Source of the DNA: an uncultured Saprospiraceae bacterium
Lineage (GTDB): Bacteria; Bacteroidota; Bacteroidia; Chitinophagales; Saprospiraceae
DNA length: 64,000 bases
NCBI GenBank assembly: GCA_937951615.1
Contig: CALFBH010000004.1
Coordinates: 146,858-210,857 of the forward strand
Direction of reading: 5' to 3'
This document shows, piece by piece, positions 32,301 to 47,300 of this stretch (position 1 is the stretch's first letter; each line of letters begins with the position of its first letter). The position numbers were made by a program, and so were the translations under genes. The notes under the pieces were generated by a model, which had not been told where the DNA came from, did not search any database, and worked only from the letters and a program-made list of their open reading frames with translations.

Positions 32301-35300
32301 TACGAATGAAATGCAAAGATAGGGATTTTTACTGGAATGGTGGGTGGATTTTTTCTCGCAAAGTCGCAGAGGCTCAAAGCTGTTGTTTTGGAAATTTCAA
32401 CGGTTTGGTAAACTTGCGCGCAGGCTGGTGTGAAGCGAGTTTGCTAAACCTGTTGAAATTTTCAACTTATTGCAAGAGCCTCTTTGACATAATTTATGAT
32501 TCGATTCATGGCGGTATCCGATTCTTTATCTGACATGCCTTTACGAAGACAGATGTCCATCAATTGTTTTTGCTCGTATCTAACAACACCTTTGAAAACT
32601 GATTATCGTGTGCATTATTGCTTTTCCACAATTCTACTTCAAAAGCGAACCAATCGCAAACACTTTTTATCATTTTATCTTTCTTGTCGGTTTCTTTTTT
32701 CTTCAATAGCATCTCTAGGTCTTCTTTCCCATCTTTATATAAGTCATTTTCAATGCTATAGCCAAGGGTGAAGAATACTTCCTCATATTCATCGGGTATT
32801 CCGGTAAAAACCCATAAGTCTTTATCTGCGATGAAAATCACTTTTTTATTGGCAAATTCTTCCTTGCGTTCAAATATTTTCAACAGGGCAGTTCGCCCGC
32901 CACAGGGTAGAAAATCAATCTCTAATAAGCCTATTTCATCCTGTAATTCCCGATAAACAAACTGGTCGCCTTTGCCTTCCACTAAGACTGTCGGCAAGTC
33001 TGTATTATTCAAATAGGCAATAATTTCGTCAGGATTATACTCTACATTTGCCATTATGCAATAACTTCTTTATCCTGACTCAAAACGATTTGTTTGTCGG
33101 GGTATTTTGCGTAAATAAATGGAGAATGGGTCGCTACGATAAACTGATTGGTCGTATCCTGTTCCATCAATACAGGAAAAAGTAATCGCTGCCAGTCTCC
33201 GTGCAAACTCATTTCTGGTTCATCAATGAATATAATGGAATTGTCCGAAAAGAAATTATAACACAAGAAACTCAACATTTGCTTCTCGCCAAAGGACAAT
33301 TTATCGGGTGATATGGCTTCTTTGCCTTCTCCAAGCGATAGTTTTTCGGTGAGTTGTATTTTCTTTCCTTTTAGAATTTTATTGACCAGATTGGATAGAA
33401 CGGTCATGGAGTTTAATATCTTTTTTCGCTTTTTGTTGTCAGCTAAAACACGCTGTTCTATTTCCTTTAATGCCTTTTGGCTTCCATTACCATTTTGCGT
33501 ATTAGATAAGATAAATTCGGATTGTTCTTCTTCTATTTTTCTCAGTTGTTGAGAAATGTCAGAGTATTTAGCGGTGACTACGTTGATAATATCATTATTA
33601 GAAACAGAAGCTACTAAACTATGTGAAATAATTTTATCCATTTCATTATTCGGATAGTTTCTTTTTTGAGACTCGGTTAGATTATTCAAAGACCCTGATA
33701 AAGCGTCATTAATCATAGGAGAAGAAAAAACACCTTCAATTCGTCTAAAAGTGGGCATAAAAATAGTGCTTTTGTCAGAGAAATTTACTGAGGAGTTAGT
33801 ACCGATTGCATGTTTTCCAATATTTCTATCATTCATAAAAATATTAAGCCACCTCCTCTCTTTATTATATTCGATTTTGATATTACGTCCTTCAAAGGTT
33901 TCTAATTTGACTTCATCAAAGATTGTATTTGATGCACACTTTTTCATATTCCCACTGTACACATACCACATCAATTTCAATAAACTCGTCTTACCACTCC
34001 CATTTTTACCAACTATAATGTTGAGGTCACGGTTAAAGGTCAAGTCAAAATCAAAGCGACCATTCAGGTTCTTAACTATCAGGCGTTTTATCATATTTCT
34101 AAGTCTAATGTTTATCCAAAGATACGGTTTTTACTTCAACATTGAAACACTTGCGCCTAGGTTCTTGCGTAGGGCAAGTTTCCTAAACCTTCTGCTCTAA
34201 GAAACTTGATCTTCAAAGGCAGATTTAGCAAACTCCCTTTGCTCAAAGCTTGCCCGCAAGTTTACGAAACCGTTGATTTTATACAGCTACTGCGTGTTCT
34301 CGCAAAGCGTCATTCAGCGAGACTTTTTTATCTGTACTTTCTTTGCGTTGGCCAATAATCAAAGCGCAAGGCACTTGATATTCGCCTGCTGTAAATTTTT
34401 TGGTGTAAGTTCCCGGAATCACGACAGAACGTGGTGGCACATAGCCTCTATATTCTACCGACTCTTCACCAGATACATCTATGATATGGGTGGATTGTGT
34501 AATCACAGTATTTGCGCCAAGCACAGATTCACGACCAATACGCACGCCCTCTACCACAATACAGCGTGAACCGATAAAACAATCGTCTTCTATGATCGTC
34601 GGCGTTGCCTGCAAAGGCTCTAATACACCACCGATTCCAACGCCGCCACTAAGGTGTACATTTCTGCCGATTTGTCCGCAGGAACCTACCGTTGCCCAGG
34701 TGTCGACCATCGTTCCGCTACCGACATGAGCACCAATATTGACATAACTCGGCATCAAAATGACGCCTTTTTCTATGAAAGCACCATAACGTGCGATGGC
34801 ATGAGGCACCACACGAACACCCTTAGCTGCATAATCTCGCTTAAGCAACATTTTGTCGTGAAATTCAAATGGACCAACTTCAATGGTTTCCATCTTCTGA
34901 ATCGGAAAATATAACACCACTGCTTTTTTGACCCATTGATTGACGATCCAGTCGTCGCCGTCGGGCTGTGCGACCCGCAGTTTGCCAGTATCCAGTAGTT
35001 CAATGACTGCTCGTATTGCGGCTTTTGTGTCGTCGGCTTTGAGCAATTCCCGATTGTCCCAGGCAGATTCTATGATTTTTTGTAACTTTTCCATTAGATG
35101 TTTCTATTTTTGTTTGTTATTGGTTGATTGGTTATTGGAGTGTTTGGTTATATGATAATTTTTACTTCGCAAAAATATGTTTCTTTTGCATTTTATGTCG
35201 TTAAGAAACCATAATAAAATAACTATTGTATAGAACACGTTACTTTAGCGTATGTTTTGCGAAGCAAAATAAAAATTCACCAATAACCAATACCTAATTA

Positions 35301-38300
35301 CCAATCACCAAATAGAAAATGAAATACATGAAAAAAATTGTTTGCTGGAGTTTATTGCTCCTTATAACTGCCTGTTCAAAACCAGTAGAAGTCATTCAGG
35401 AGAAAGATGACAGTGGAAAAGTGATTGTAGAATATGAACGTCGAAAATCAGATTTTTCTAAACATGGCTGGTATAAGGGTTATTATACAGATGGTCCGCA
35501 ATTGCGTGAAGAAGCACAATATAAAGACAATAAGCTAGAAGGTGAAAGAATACTTTTTTATAAAAACGGCAAACCAGAATCTGTAGAAATCTACCAAAAC
35601 GGTGTATTTGAAGGCCCTTATAAAATGTATTATCCCAATGGACAACTGGGTCAGGAAGGTATGTATATCAACGGGGCGATGTCAGGCGATTGGAAATTTT
35701 ACCACGATACAGGTGTGCTGAAAGAAGTGGTCTTTTTTAAAGACAATAACGAAAATGGTCCGTTTAAGGAATATCATAAAAACGGAAAAATCAGCATAGA
35801 AGGTACTTATGAAAATGGCAATTACGAGGTGGGCGAATTAAAGAAATATGATGAATCCGGTACGCTGTTCGCCAAAATGAATTGCGAAATAAAAATGATA
35901 GCTGGCGAGAGATTCAGCGAATGTAAAACGACCTGGAAACTGGGTGATTAGGGTAATTGGGATATTAGGGTATTGGGTAATTGATTAGCTTATCCAACTT
36001 AACTCAAAAACCGTAACTCGACAACTCGTAATCCGCAACTCAAATACCAAACATGAAACACATATATACAAGTCTGCTTATTGCCCTCTTCACTACAAGT
36101 GCTTTTGCGCAAATTGGTGGTGATAATGTCTATGAATTTATCAACCTTTCGTCCTCTGCGCGGGTGGGTGCTTTGGGTGGCAACCTGATTACGGTGAAAG
36201 ATGATGATGCGGTGCTAGGCTATTCCAACCCTGCTGCGCTCAATCCACTGATGCACAAACAAGCTGCTTTTAATACAGCTTTTCATGTCGCAGGTATCAA
36301 TCATGGTTATGCTGGTTATGCGGTACATTCGGATAAACTGGCGACGACCTTCAATGGCGGTATTCAATATGCTTCTTATGGCAATTTCACAGCGGCTGAT
36401 GTCACTGGACAGTCCGTAGGAGAATTTAAAGCGGCAGAGTATGTACTGAATGTGGGCGCAGGCAGGCAGTACAGCGAGCAGATTTCTTATGGACTGAATT
36501 TGAAAACAATTTATTCCCGACTAGAGTCTTATAATTCTGTGGGCATTGCGGCAGATGCGGCGGTCATGTATGCTGATACGGCAACAAACTTTACGGCTAC
36601 CCTGGTTTTGAAAAACATGGGTACACAATTGTCCGCTTTTACGGCTGACAATCGAGAGCCTCTGCCTTTTGAAATACAGGCTGGCGTATCGAAGCGGCTG
36701 CGTTATCTACCTTTCCGTTTTTCTGTCATCGCGCATAACCTCCAACGCTGGAATATCCGTTATGATGATCCCAGTTCAGTGGAACCGACGCCACTTTTTG
36801 AAGACAGTCCACAGGAGACCAGCAAATTTGTTATTGGTATAGATAATTTCTTCCGTCACCTTACTTTTAATGGAGAATTGCTCATTGGGAAAGCTGATAA
36901 TTTCAGGATTCGTTTTGGGTATAATCATCTTCGTCGTTCTGAGTTGAATGTCAATAACCTACGTACGCTGGCTGGTTTTTCTACTGGACTAGGCTTGAAG
37001 GTGAGTAAATTTCGGCTGGACTATGGGTTGGCAGTCTATCACATTGCAGGTTCAGTACATCAGTTTGGAATTTCCACAGATATTGGATCTTTTAGGAAAT
37101 AAAACAAGCTAGAAAAGGCAAGGGAGGTATTGTCAATAAATTGGCAATACGCTCCCTTTACACCCTCCATCATAAAAAATCTTTAATAAAAAACCATGTC
37201 CTGGAATATCTTAATCCAAGCAACATTAGTCTATATTTATATCAAATTTACAAAAAAACGTCTATATTTTTTTTATATCACTGTGTATAATTAAGTACTC
37301 TAAGCATAAAAAACTGATTATAAAGTTACTAAAGCCTTTAAAATTTATCAAAAAACAATATCTTATACCTATATATTCAGACCAAGAAAGAGATTTGGGT
37401 ACAAAGCTCCCAATGAAATATTCGCTCAAAAACTCAAATAGCAATTCGATGTTGCATTTATTACTTGAATCCCAAAACATGATAGAATTGATTTGAATAC
37501 TTTCCTTGCCAAATTACTTCAAACTAAAATTTCATCAATTAAAAACCTCTTTTAAACACTCATTTCGTGATTTTGTATAACAGAACAAAACAGTATATTT
37601 CATTTTCAATACATCGCAAAACCATAGTATTGGCAAAAAAACGTGACTACTAATTTTCACACAAATGCATTATAAAAATTTACAATTTATAGATTTTTAC
37701 AAAATAATGCATAACTTGCTTTCAAATAATGTTCTAAAACATAGTCACAGAAACATTAGCTTATTTTTCTGTTCAAAAGAATTATACTAAAACATTTTTA
37801 TCAGTATTATCGCTGATGATTAAGTCATAAATTGTTTTTAAAGAAGTACTAGCACATTTAGTTTTGGGTTAAGGGCGGCTTTTCTGATTTACAGGGAAGC
37901 CGTTTTTTTTATGCAAAAACGACTTTATTCGACAGCAGTATTCTATTCTATTTGGACATAACAAAATAAAGCCTTAATATGTGTATCCTTTTTTAAAAAA
38001 TATCATCTAATGATGTGGGCTTTATTAAAAAACAGTTTATCGGTTTATTCCGTATAAGCAAGTATATCCCATTTCTTACAATTTAAACAAAAAAAATATG
38101 AGTGGACAAGAAACAAACGTTCCGTATAAATCACAAAAAAAATGGAGCGAGATCAAGGGAGAAAATTCGTGGACGATGTTCAAAGTGATTGCCGAATTTG
38201 TAGAAGGCTTTGAACGTATGAATAAAATAGAACCCTGCGTATCTATTTTTGGTTCTGCCCGTACTAAACCCGGAACAAAATATTATGAGTTGGCAGTCGA

Positions 38301-41300
38301 TGTGGCAAAAAGACTCACACAAGAAGGCTACGGCATCATCACTGGTGGTGGTCCAGGCATCATGGAAGCGGGCAACAAAGGCGCACACCTCGGTGGCGGG
38401 TCATCCGTAGGGCTGAACATTGAATTGCCTTTTGAGCAAAGTCATAATCCATATATCGACGTAGATAAAAACCTCAATTATAATTACTTTTTTATTCGCA
38501 AAGTGATGTTTGTGAAGTATGCACAGGCTTTTGTCACGCTACCTGGCGGCTTTGGTACTATGGACGAGCTTTTTGAAGTACTGACCTTGATTCAGACGAA
38601 GAAGATAGACCGCGTACCTGTCGTTTTGATGGGTGTGGAGTATTGGTCTGGGTTAGTAGACTGGATTCGTAAAACCATGCTGGAAACACATAGCAATATC
38701 AGTGCCGACGATTTAGATTTATTTCTAGTGACTGATGATATTGAGGAAGTTGCCGAGTATATTAATAAATTCTATGCAGAAGGTACTAATTCTGAATTGC
38801 GTCCGAATTATCGGATGGAGTAGTGGATATTAGGTTGGGGTATTGGTAATTTTAGGTGTTGCCTTCGACTCTGTGTTGTCCTCGACTCCGCTCGGACAAC
38901 TATAGTTTAGACTCTAATCAATGCGAACAGTTGGTTGAGCGGAGTCGACATCAACTCTGTGTTGCCTTCGGCTCCGCTTAGGCAACTGAATTGCAGTTGG
39001 TTGAGCGGAGTCGAAATCAATTCTGACCAATTACCAATACCCTGATATCCCAATTACCCAACTTCAGTAGCCAAGCTACTTTGCGCAGCTTTTTGCACCG
39101 TTTCCAAAATCAAATCTGCTGCTTTTTCAGCAATCATAATGGTTGGTGCATTGGTATTGCCTCTTGTTACATTAGGCATAATGGACGCATCTACCACCCT
39201 CAGTTTTTGGATGCCATGTACTTTCAATTGTTGGTCGACAACCGCCATTTCATCCCGTCCCATTTTGCAAGTAGATGTTGGATGATACAGTGTTTCGCCA
39301 GTTGCCCGAATCATGTCTTCAATTTCTTTATCGTCATCGAGCAAACGGTCAGGCTCATGCAATCCAATACGATAAGGCTCAAAGGCTTTGGTCATGCCGA
39401 TGCCTTGTCCGAATTTATAGCCCCATATAGAACGACGCATGTCATCTTCATCGCTTAGATAATTATGATCAATTGCAGGCGCGACATTGAAATTGCCAGA
39501 AGCTAATTTTACAGTCCCACTACTGCCAGGATTCAAGACTTTTCCACCAATAGAATAACCAAAGCCTGATTTCGGATTTCTAAAACCATGTTCCATAAAA
39601 TAGCCTGGACCAAAGTGGTATTGTGTATCTATAGCAGGCTGCTCTGGTGAAGATTTGACAAAAGCTCCTGCCTCTCCCACATTGGTGGCGAGTGGTCCTT
39701 TTTTGCCGCCTAGCATATATTGGTAGAGGCATTTAAGAATATTCGGAAAACGTTCTACTGCATCCAGCGTGTGTTTGTAGCTGCTATTGAATACGGTAAA
39801 ATAAACCAAGTGGTCTTTCAGGTTTTTACCAACGCCAGGCAAGTGTTTGGCGACTGGGATATTGTGTTTTTTCAATTCTTCTCCATCTCCAATACCTGAT
39901 AACATGAGGATTTGCGGACTGTTGTACGCCCCAGCACTCAGCAGTACTTCTTTGCTTGCTGTTGCCCTTATGGATTGTCCTTTTTGTTGATAAACAACAC
40001 CTGTTGCCTGCCCATCTTCTATGATGATTCGTTCTGCCTGTGCATGGGTTTCAATGCTGAGGTTGCTTCTTGATTTGGCAGGATTCAAATAGGCTGCGGC
40101 TGTACTCCAGCGCGCGCCCTTATGATTGGTCACCTGATAGAGTCCAAATCCTTCCTGTTTTGCGCCATTAAAATCTTTGTTTTCAGTATAGCCCAGCTCT
40201 ACACCTGCTTTGACAAAAACATGCGACAGTTCATTGGTATAATGACGATTTTCTACATGTAGTGGTCCAGTGTTGCCGTGATAGCCACCTTTGATGGCTT
40301 TGTTATTTTCTGATTTTTTAAAATAAGGCAATACTTTTTCATAAGACCAATCCGGATTCTGAACAGCCCATTCTTTATAGTCTTGCTGATTGCCTCGAAT
40401 ATAAATCATCGCATTGATGCTGCTCGACCCCCCGAGCATTTTACCTCTTGGCAGGTATAATTCCCGATTGTTCATATTTTCCTGAGGAGTCGTATTAAAG
40501 GCATAATCCACGTCTGTTTTAAACAGTTTGGGAAAACCAGCAGGCATGTGTATGTTCATGCCTTTATCCTTTCCACCTGCTTCCAATAACAAAACAGTAT
40601 GCTTGCCGTCAGCAGTCAGACGATTAGCCAATACGCAGCCCGCAGAGCCTGCTCCAATGATGATGTAGTCGTAGGTCTTCATAGTGATTTAGTGATTGGT
40701 GATTAGTGACTGGTTGATTAGTAAGTATCACTAACACGGTGATTCGTAATTAAATTCAACACAGTTTAGTCCATAGTCGATGGTCGATAGTCCATAGCTG
40801 CAATTCATTCCTGCTTTATAAGCTTTGCACGCATTTTGCAAAGCAAAATGCTGAAACGACCTGAATACTAAAAAGCAGCCATCGACCATGGACTATTGAC
40901 CATCGACCTAAACTGTTACTTCGTAATTAAATTTATTTCATTTTAAATTCACGAATAGTGCCTGGTTGCGTTTTGCCTTCTGAAGCAATAAACAAAGTGC
41001 CATCTTTTTTAATTGCGATGCCTTCAGGCTGTAGAAACAACCTTTCTTGCAGGCGAGCAATATGGATGAGTTGCCCATTCGGATGCAATACAAACAATAA
41101 TCTTCCGACAGTAGAGCTGATATAAATATTTCCGCTTTGGGGATGCACAGCTATAGCGGAGGGATAAACTGGAAATGTTTGTACCAGTTTGCTATAAAAT
41201 TCGGGGTATTTTTCTGCTGGTTTTTCCAGTCCAATAAACGTCAAGTATCGTTTAATATCTTCCAAATTTACAGAATATATGACAGAATCTGAAACGGTAT

Positions 41301-44300
41301 TGCTATCAATAGCATAAGCAAATACCGCCAACTGCTCCCGATAATCATCACTAGCACCATATCCGTCCTTACATACGACAAGAATTCGGTCTTGAGCAGG
41401 CTCATATCCGATGCCTTTGGTGTTGTTCTTTTTATTGAGCAGGCTTCGATATTTTTCCTTGTCCGGTTTTCCGGTATCAAAGGTACTGACGCGATAAATA
41501 TTCCCATTATTGCGCAGCACAAAGGCATCTTCTCCTGCAAAAGTCACGCCTTCGTAGTCCGCATCTTTGGCAAAAGCTATTCTACGATTGATTTCCTGCT
41601 CTTCGGTATCGTAAATAAAAATAATGCCCCGCTCATCCTGCACACAGCCCAATTCACCTGTCGGCGTAATGCCCAACCCGGAAATCTCCCTCAATATATT
41701 CGGCAAGGCATAACTTTTATCCGGTGCATCCAGCTTGTATGGAAATTGATACTCTTCCAATAAAAGCGCGTAAGCATCTTTCGCCGCTTGTTGCTCGGCG
41801 GTTAGTTTTTTCTTGCAGGCTGTTGCTAATAAAACGCTTATTAATAAATAGTATGTTAGGTATTGTTTCATTTTTTCTCATTTGTGGTGGCTTGGGGGAT
41901 TGGGAACTGGGGTATTAGTAGTTGTTGCAATGGCAGTATCAATAATAGTCATTAAGGTTCTGGGTTGCGCATCGGGGCGTTTTTTGAACCACTAAGGGAC
42001 GAAGGTTCACTAAGAAAATTTTATTATAATGTACCAATCAACTCAACAACTTAATCAACCAGTTACTAATAACTAATTACCAGTACTCCAGTCCCCTAAA
42101 TCTCATGCACTTCTTCATAATCAAAAGGAACATTCAACTCTACGCTGCCCGTTTTCACTTTGATGATACCATCCAGTCTTAGGTCTATTTTTTTCTTTCT
42201 AAATAGATCTTTAATCAAGCCGCCTTTTATTTCATCAATAACCGACTTGAGTGGGATATTAAATTTGAGTGGCAGCGTGAAATCGGAATTTGCAGTCATT
42301 CGGGCTGTCAAATCCTGATCTATTGTAGATACTTTTTTGCCATTGACATAGACGTCCAAATCCATTCCTGACACATCTACACCGAGGGCATTGGGATTGG
42401 TAAAAACGGCATCGCCAGACAATTGTATCTTCAAGCCTTCCGTAATATTGATGGAAGAGATTTTTACATTTTTCAGAGCTTTAAATTCGGGTTCTTGTGG
42501 CCCATTACAGGCAGTCATTAGGAGCGTAGCGAACATAAGGAGTAAAACTGGTATTTTCATTGTGTCATTTTAATATTAAGTTGAGATCTATCAGGTCAAG
42601 CCTGTCAGGTCTTTGAGTCAAAATTAATAAATTTTACTACCTTGCCGACCAATTTTTGAGCATTAATATATTTTAGAACATATTCTTATGAAATTTGCTA
42701 CTAAAGTTATCCACGCAGGTATAGAGCCTGACCCAAGCACGGGCGCAATTATGACCCCGATCTTCCAAACTTCTACTTATGTGCAGGAGTCACTTGGACG
42801 ACATAAAGGCTACGAGTATGCCCGTACAAAAAACCCAACGCGCATCACATTGGAGAACAATCTAGCTGCCTTGGAAAACGGCACAGATGGTATTTGTTTT
42901 TCCAGCGGTATGGCTGCCATAGATGCCGTCCTGAAACTTTTGAAAAGTGGTGATGAAATCATTTCTACCAACGATTTATATGGTGGGACTTACCGATTGA
43001 TCACTAAAGTATTCAGCAATTTTGGTTTAAAAAGCCACTTTGTAGGCATGGCTGACCTCAAAAATATTGAAGAAAAAATCAATAAAAATACGCGATTGAT
43101 CTGGATAGAAACGCCGACCAATCCGATGTTGAATATTATAGACATCAAAGCGATTTGCGACTTGGCGAAAAAGCATGGTATTATGACTTGTGTGGACAAT
43201 ACTTTTGCTTCTCCTTATCTGCAAACACCACTTGATCTCGGCGCAGATCTTGTCGTTCATTCTGCCACTAAGTATTTGGGTGGACACTCGGATGTGATAC
43301 ATGGGGCAGTCGTGACAAAAACCGAAGCACTGGCAGAGCGTTTATATTTTATTCAAAATGCAGCGGGAGCAGTACCAGGTCCGCAGGATTGTTTCCTCGT
43401 TTTGCGGGGCATCAAGACACTGCACATTCGTGTACAGCGTGCCTGTGAAAATGCAAAAGTCATTGCCGATTTTTTGCGTCAGCATCCTAAAGTGAATAAG
43501 GTTTTTTATCCAGGTTTTGAAGACCATCCGGGGCATGAACTCGCAAAAGCGCAGATGCGGGACTTTGGTGCTATGGTTTCTTTCACCTTGCATGAAGATA
43601 CGCTGGAAGCTGCTTCTAAAGTAATGAGCAACACATATTTATTCAGTCTGGCAGAATCGCTGGGTGGTGTGGAATCGCTTATCGGACATCCGCCTTCTAT
43701 GACGCATGGCTCGATTCCGCGTGAAGAGCGACTGGCAGTTGGTATGACGGATTCGCTGATTCGACTGAGTGTGGGTATTGAGGATGTGGAGGATTTGGTT
43801 GGGGATTTGAGGGCTGCTTTTGAGGCTTTGTAGTGCATTTACTCAGGCATATGCTTTTTGATATGCTCTACAAAGTCTGTAAGATAATTCCTGACTGGTG
43901 CAGTCTTGCTCTCCTGAATTAAAATTTCTCTAATTCCTTTAATTCCTAAATTTGATTTGCGCTGTACTGGAGGTTCGATAGCTGGTTCATCATTATGAGC
44001 AGGTCTATGAGATATTTTTATATTTCGAATCTCTCTTATAGCATTAACCCCTTTATATGTATTTGTTTGTAAAAGGGATGTCATAACTGCGTATAGAAAG
44101 AGTTTTGAATATAAAGACATTGAATTTATTGTATTGTTGTAAGCTTTAAGTTTAAAATTTTGTTTCAATTTGGTTCCTTCTAGTAGCTTACATTCTGTTA
44201 CTAAATCACTCCAGTTTGGAAATCTTTTCTTAAAATATATATTCAAGAGTAATTCAATTTGAAAAATAGCATACATACAAAAACCATTAAATGCATCTTT

Positions 44301-47300
44301 AGGATTATTAAATCGACCATCATCACCAATATTTCGAATTCCACAATGCTCCATTTTTAAATTATCAGCCATTAGTTGCTTTCTCCAATGGAGTTCTTTA
44401 ACAAAAGTATAATCAATTGAGAAATCTCCTTTAATTTCGAGCGCAGTTCTAATATTCCTTAATTCACCATGTATTGAATCATCACGATAAATCTTTTTCT
44501 GATTAGAGTTTTCATTCTTTTTATCCAAACTATTATATTTTTCAGTAAATCTAATAATCATTTTATCGTCTTTTCCTCGAATCATTTTTAGGTATTGAAT
44601 TTTACCATGTAAATAATTCGTAAACTTTACTGAATTTCCCTTATATCGATTGAAGCCTTTTTTATTGGGAAATCGTCTTTCAAAATCTTCCTGAGTTTTC
44701 TCTTCACCAAACTTCCCCCATACGAATAACCAATACCTAATATCTTTTATGTATTCACGAGGCAAATTAATCTTTTCATTTACAACGACTCCTGTAACTT
44801 CTTGCCTTTGATACCACTTACTAAGTCTTGTCTTTTTATCATTTATTTCATATTTATCGTCAGCAAGAATTGCCGAGATTTCCATCAAAAAACTATCATT
44901 AAAAATATTTCTATTACATGAGAATGAAATATCATCTGCGTATCTCGTATATCTTGCTTTGTGTCTTTTTGCCAATTGTGTTAATCTCGCATCTATTCTT
45001 CGACAAACAATATTGGTAACCATGGGTGAAGCGGGAGAGCCCTGAGGAAGATAACCTTCTTTGCAGCATAAGTTTGCTATTAGCTGCCCAATTTCTTTAC
45101 GCTTATCATTTAAGTAGAAGGGTTTCAAAGTCAGCAAAAATCTTATTTTGTGAAATGATGTTGTTGGGAAAAAATCCTTTAAGTCTATGTTAAACACATA
45201 CTTTTTCCCTACATGAGCTGAAGCGTTCGAGGCTACATTTTTTCTCAAAACAAAGCCATGTGCTGAACGATGTGGGGTATATATAACAGACAATATTTCA
45301 AGTAGGCACTGCTGTATAAGTTTCAAAGTATATTTCGGAGATGATATTTTTCTTTTACCACCACTTTTTTTTGGTATTTCAAAATCCACATAACCTTCTC
45401 CATTTCTCAATACATAGGCATAATACGTCAAAACATTCACATCTATGCGAATATTTTCTTTTTCCTTACCAATTCCAATTCTTTGCTCATAGACGAATTG
45501 CAGTAAATCTGCAAGCTCGTGAAGAAACTCCATTTTGTTAAACCGTCTTCTTACTTCTTCATTGTAATTTTTCGGGTTCATATCTAGTAAAATTGGGTGT
45601 CCACTGGTTTTCATTTTATGATGTCTTCCAATTTCATTATCAATAAGATATTAAGTATTTCAATAAAAAAGGATAAACAGTTAATCACATCGATATAATA
45701 TATTTTTATTTATACTATAACTTTCAGCGATTCATGTAACGAGAAGTAAATATTTGATTACACTAATAGAATACAGCCTTATATATATTAAGTTTGTGGG
45801 AATTCATGTAGTCAGAAATAAAGAATTACCGCTGTCAAACATTAAAATAGTCGCATTGCTGTTGGTCGTTGCAAATCACAACGTAGGTCAAAACCTTTGC
45901 GGACACCCATTATTTTTTTTCATATAAAAATGAATCAAGCACTTCCTTTATAAAATAATATTGTCTTGCTTTTGCTCTATCAAAAATTAGATAAATACTT
46001 AGAATTGCTAAAATAGTAAGGACAGCCGAAGCCTCCCAATTATATTCACCGTTCCAGACATAAAACATCATAAGAAAAAACGATATTACTAAAGAGACTA
46101 GTAAGTTTCGAGTATTTATCCAGTGATTATTAAAGCCCTGCACTCTTTTAGCTCCATTTGATAACGTTTTTCTATAGATCAAATCAAATGTCTTTACGAG
46201 ATTATTTTCTTCCCATTCATCCGCAACCTTTGCTTTAAGTTCTTCTAAAAACATATATTTTTTACCGTAAAATTCTTTTCCGCTCAAGAGTACATTTGCG
46301 GTTTTTCCACCAAACAAATACCACAACAAGTCCATCACTTGGCGTTTGGCAGCAATCGCATCAATCAAAAAACCAAATATATATGAAAGAAATAAATAGG
46401 CGAGCTCAGGAATTTTATCTGTAGGTGTGAAATATCCAAAAATTATAAGCGCAAGAGTTAATAAGCCGCCTGGTATGACTTTTGAAAATAAATCATAAAA
46501 ATCAAAATTCATTATTATTTGTTTTTCTTAAATTATAGCTAAGGTAATTCAAATATTAAAATTATCCAACACTATAGTAAAAGAAGTATTTTTAGGAAGA
46601 AACATCACTTTCTGGCATCCAGCAATTTATTAATCAAATCCATTCCACCATTTTCAAATACGCCGAATAATGCGCTCATGATGGCAAAATGACTTTCGAG
46701 TTTGCCAATATCACGAGTTTCCCAATATTGGGTATCCTCTCTGATGTCCAGTTGCTCAAAATATTTGCCTTTGACAATACCCTAAGTTATAAAATAAAAA
46801 CGAATAAACCCTATTTGTACATTCAAACTGCGTATAACAAATTGTACAATAGCCTTTTAATTATTCAAACGTAACGTGTACATTTTAGCCACGAATGCAC
46901 GAATCCTTTTTTACGTTTTTCGTGTATTCGTGGCAAAGTAAGCCTGTGTCCAAATAGGCTTTTATCTGATCTTAATCACCAAGTCATTAACCGGACGCGG
47001 AACGCGGTCGCCCGGGCATTTTGCTTTGATATTACTAAAGTAAAAAACATCACCTGGACGGGCAGAATTAATGATATTTTGAGAAGTTCCATCAAAACGG
47101 GTTCCTGTCTGCATCCTTACTATAGCATCTGCTTTTTTCGGTACACGGGCTATTTCAAAACCGGCTATTTTGCAGACTGCCGAAAAATCAAAATTTTCCA
47201 ATGCTGCACGAATACCTCTATGCGCCTTGATTTCGCCAGTTCCCATAGTTTTTTTATTCCTCGGGCCGAGCATGGCAACCGGATCAGGAATACGCTTTAT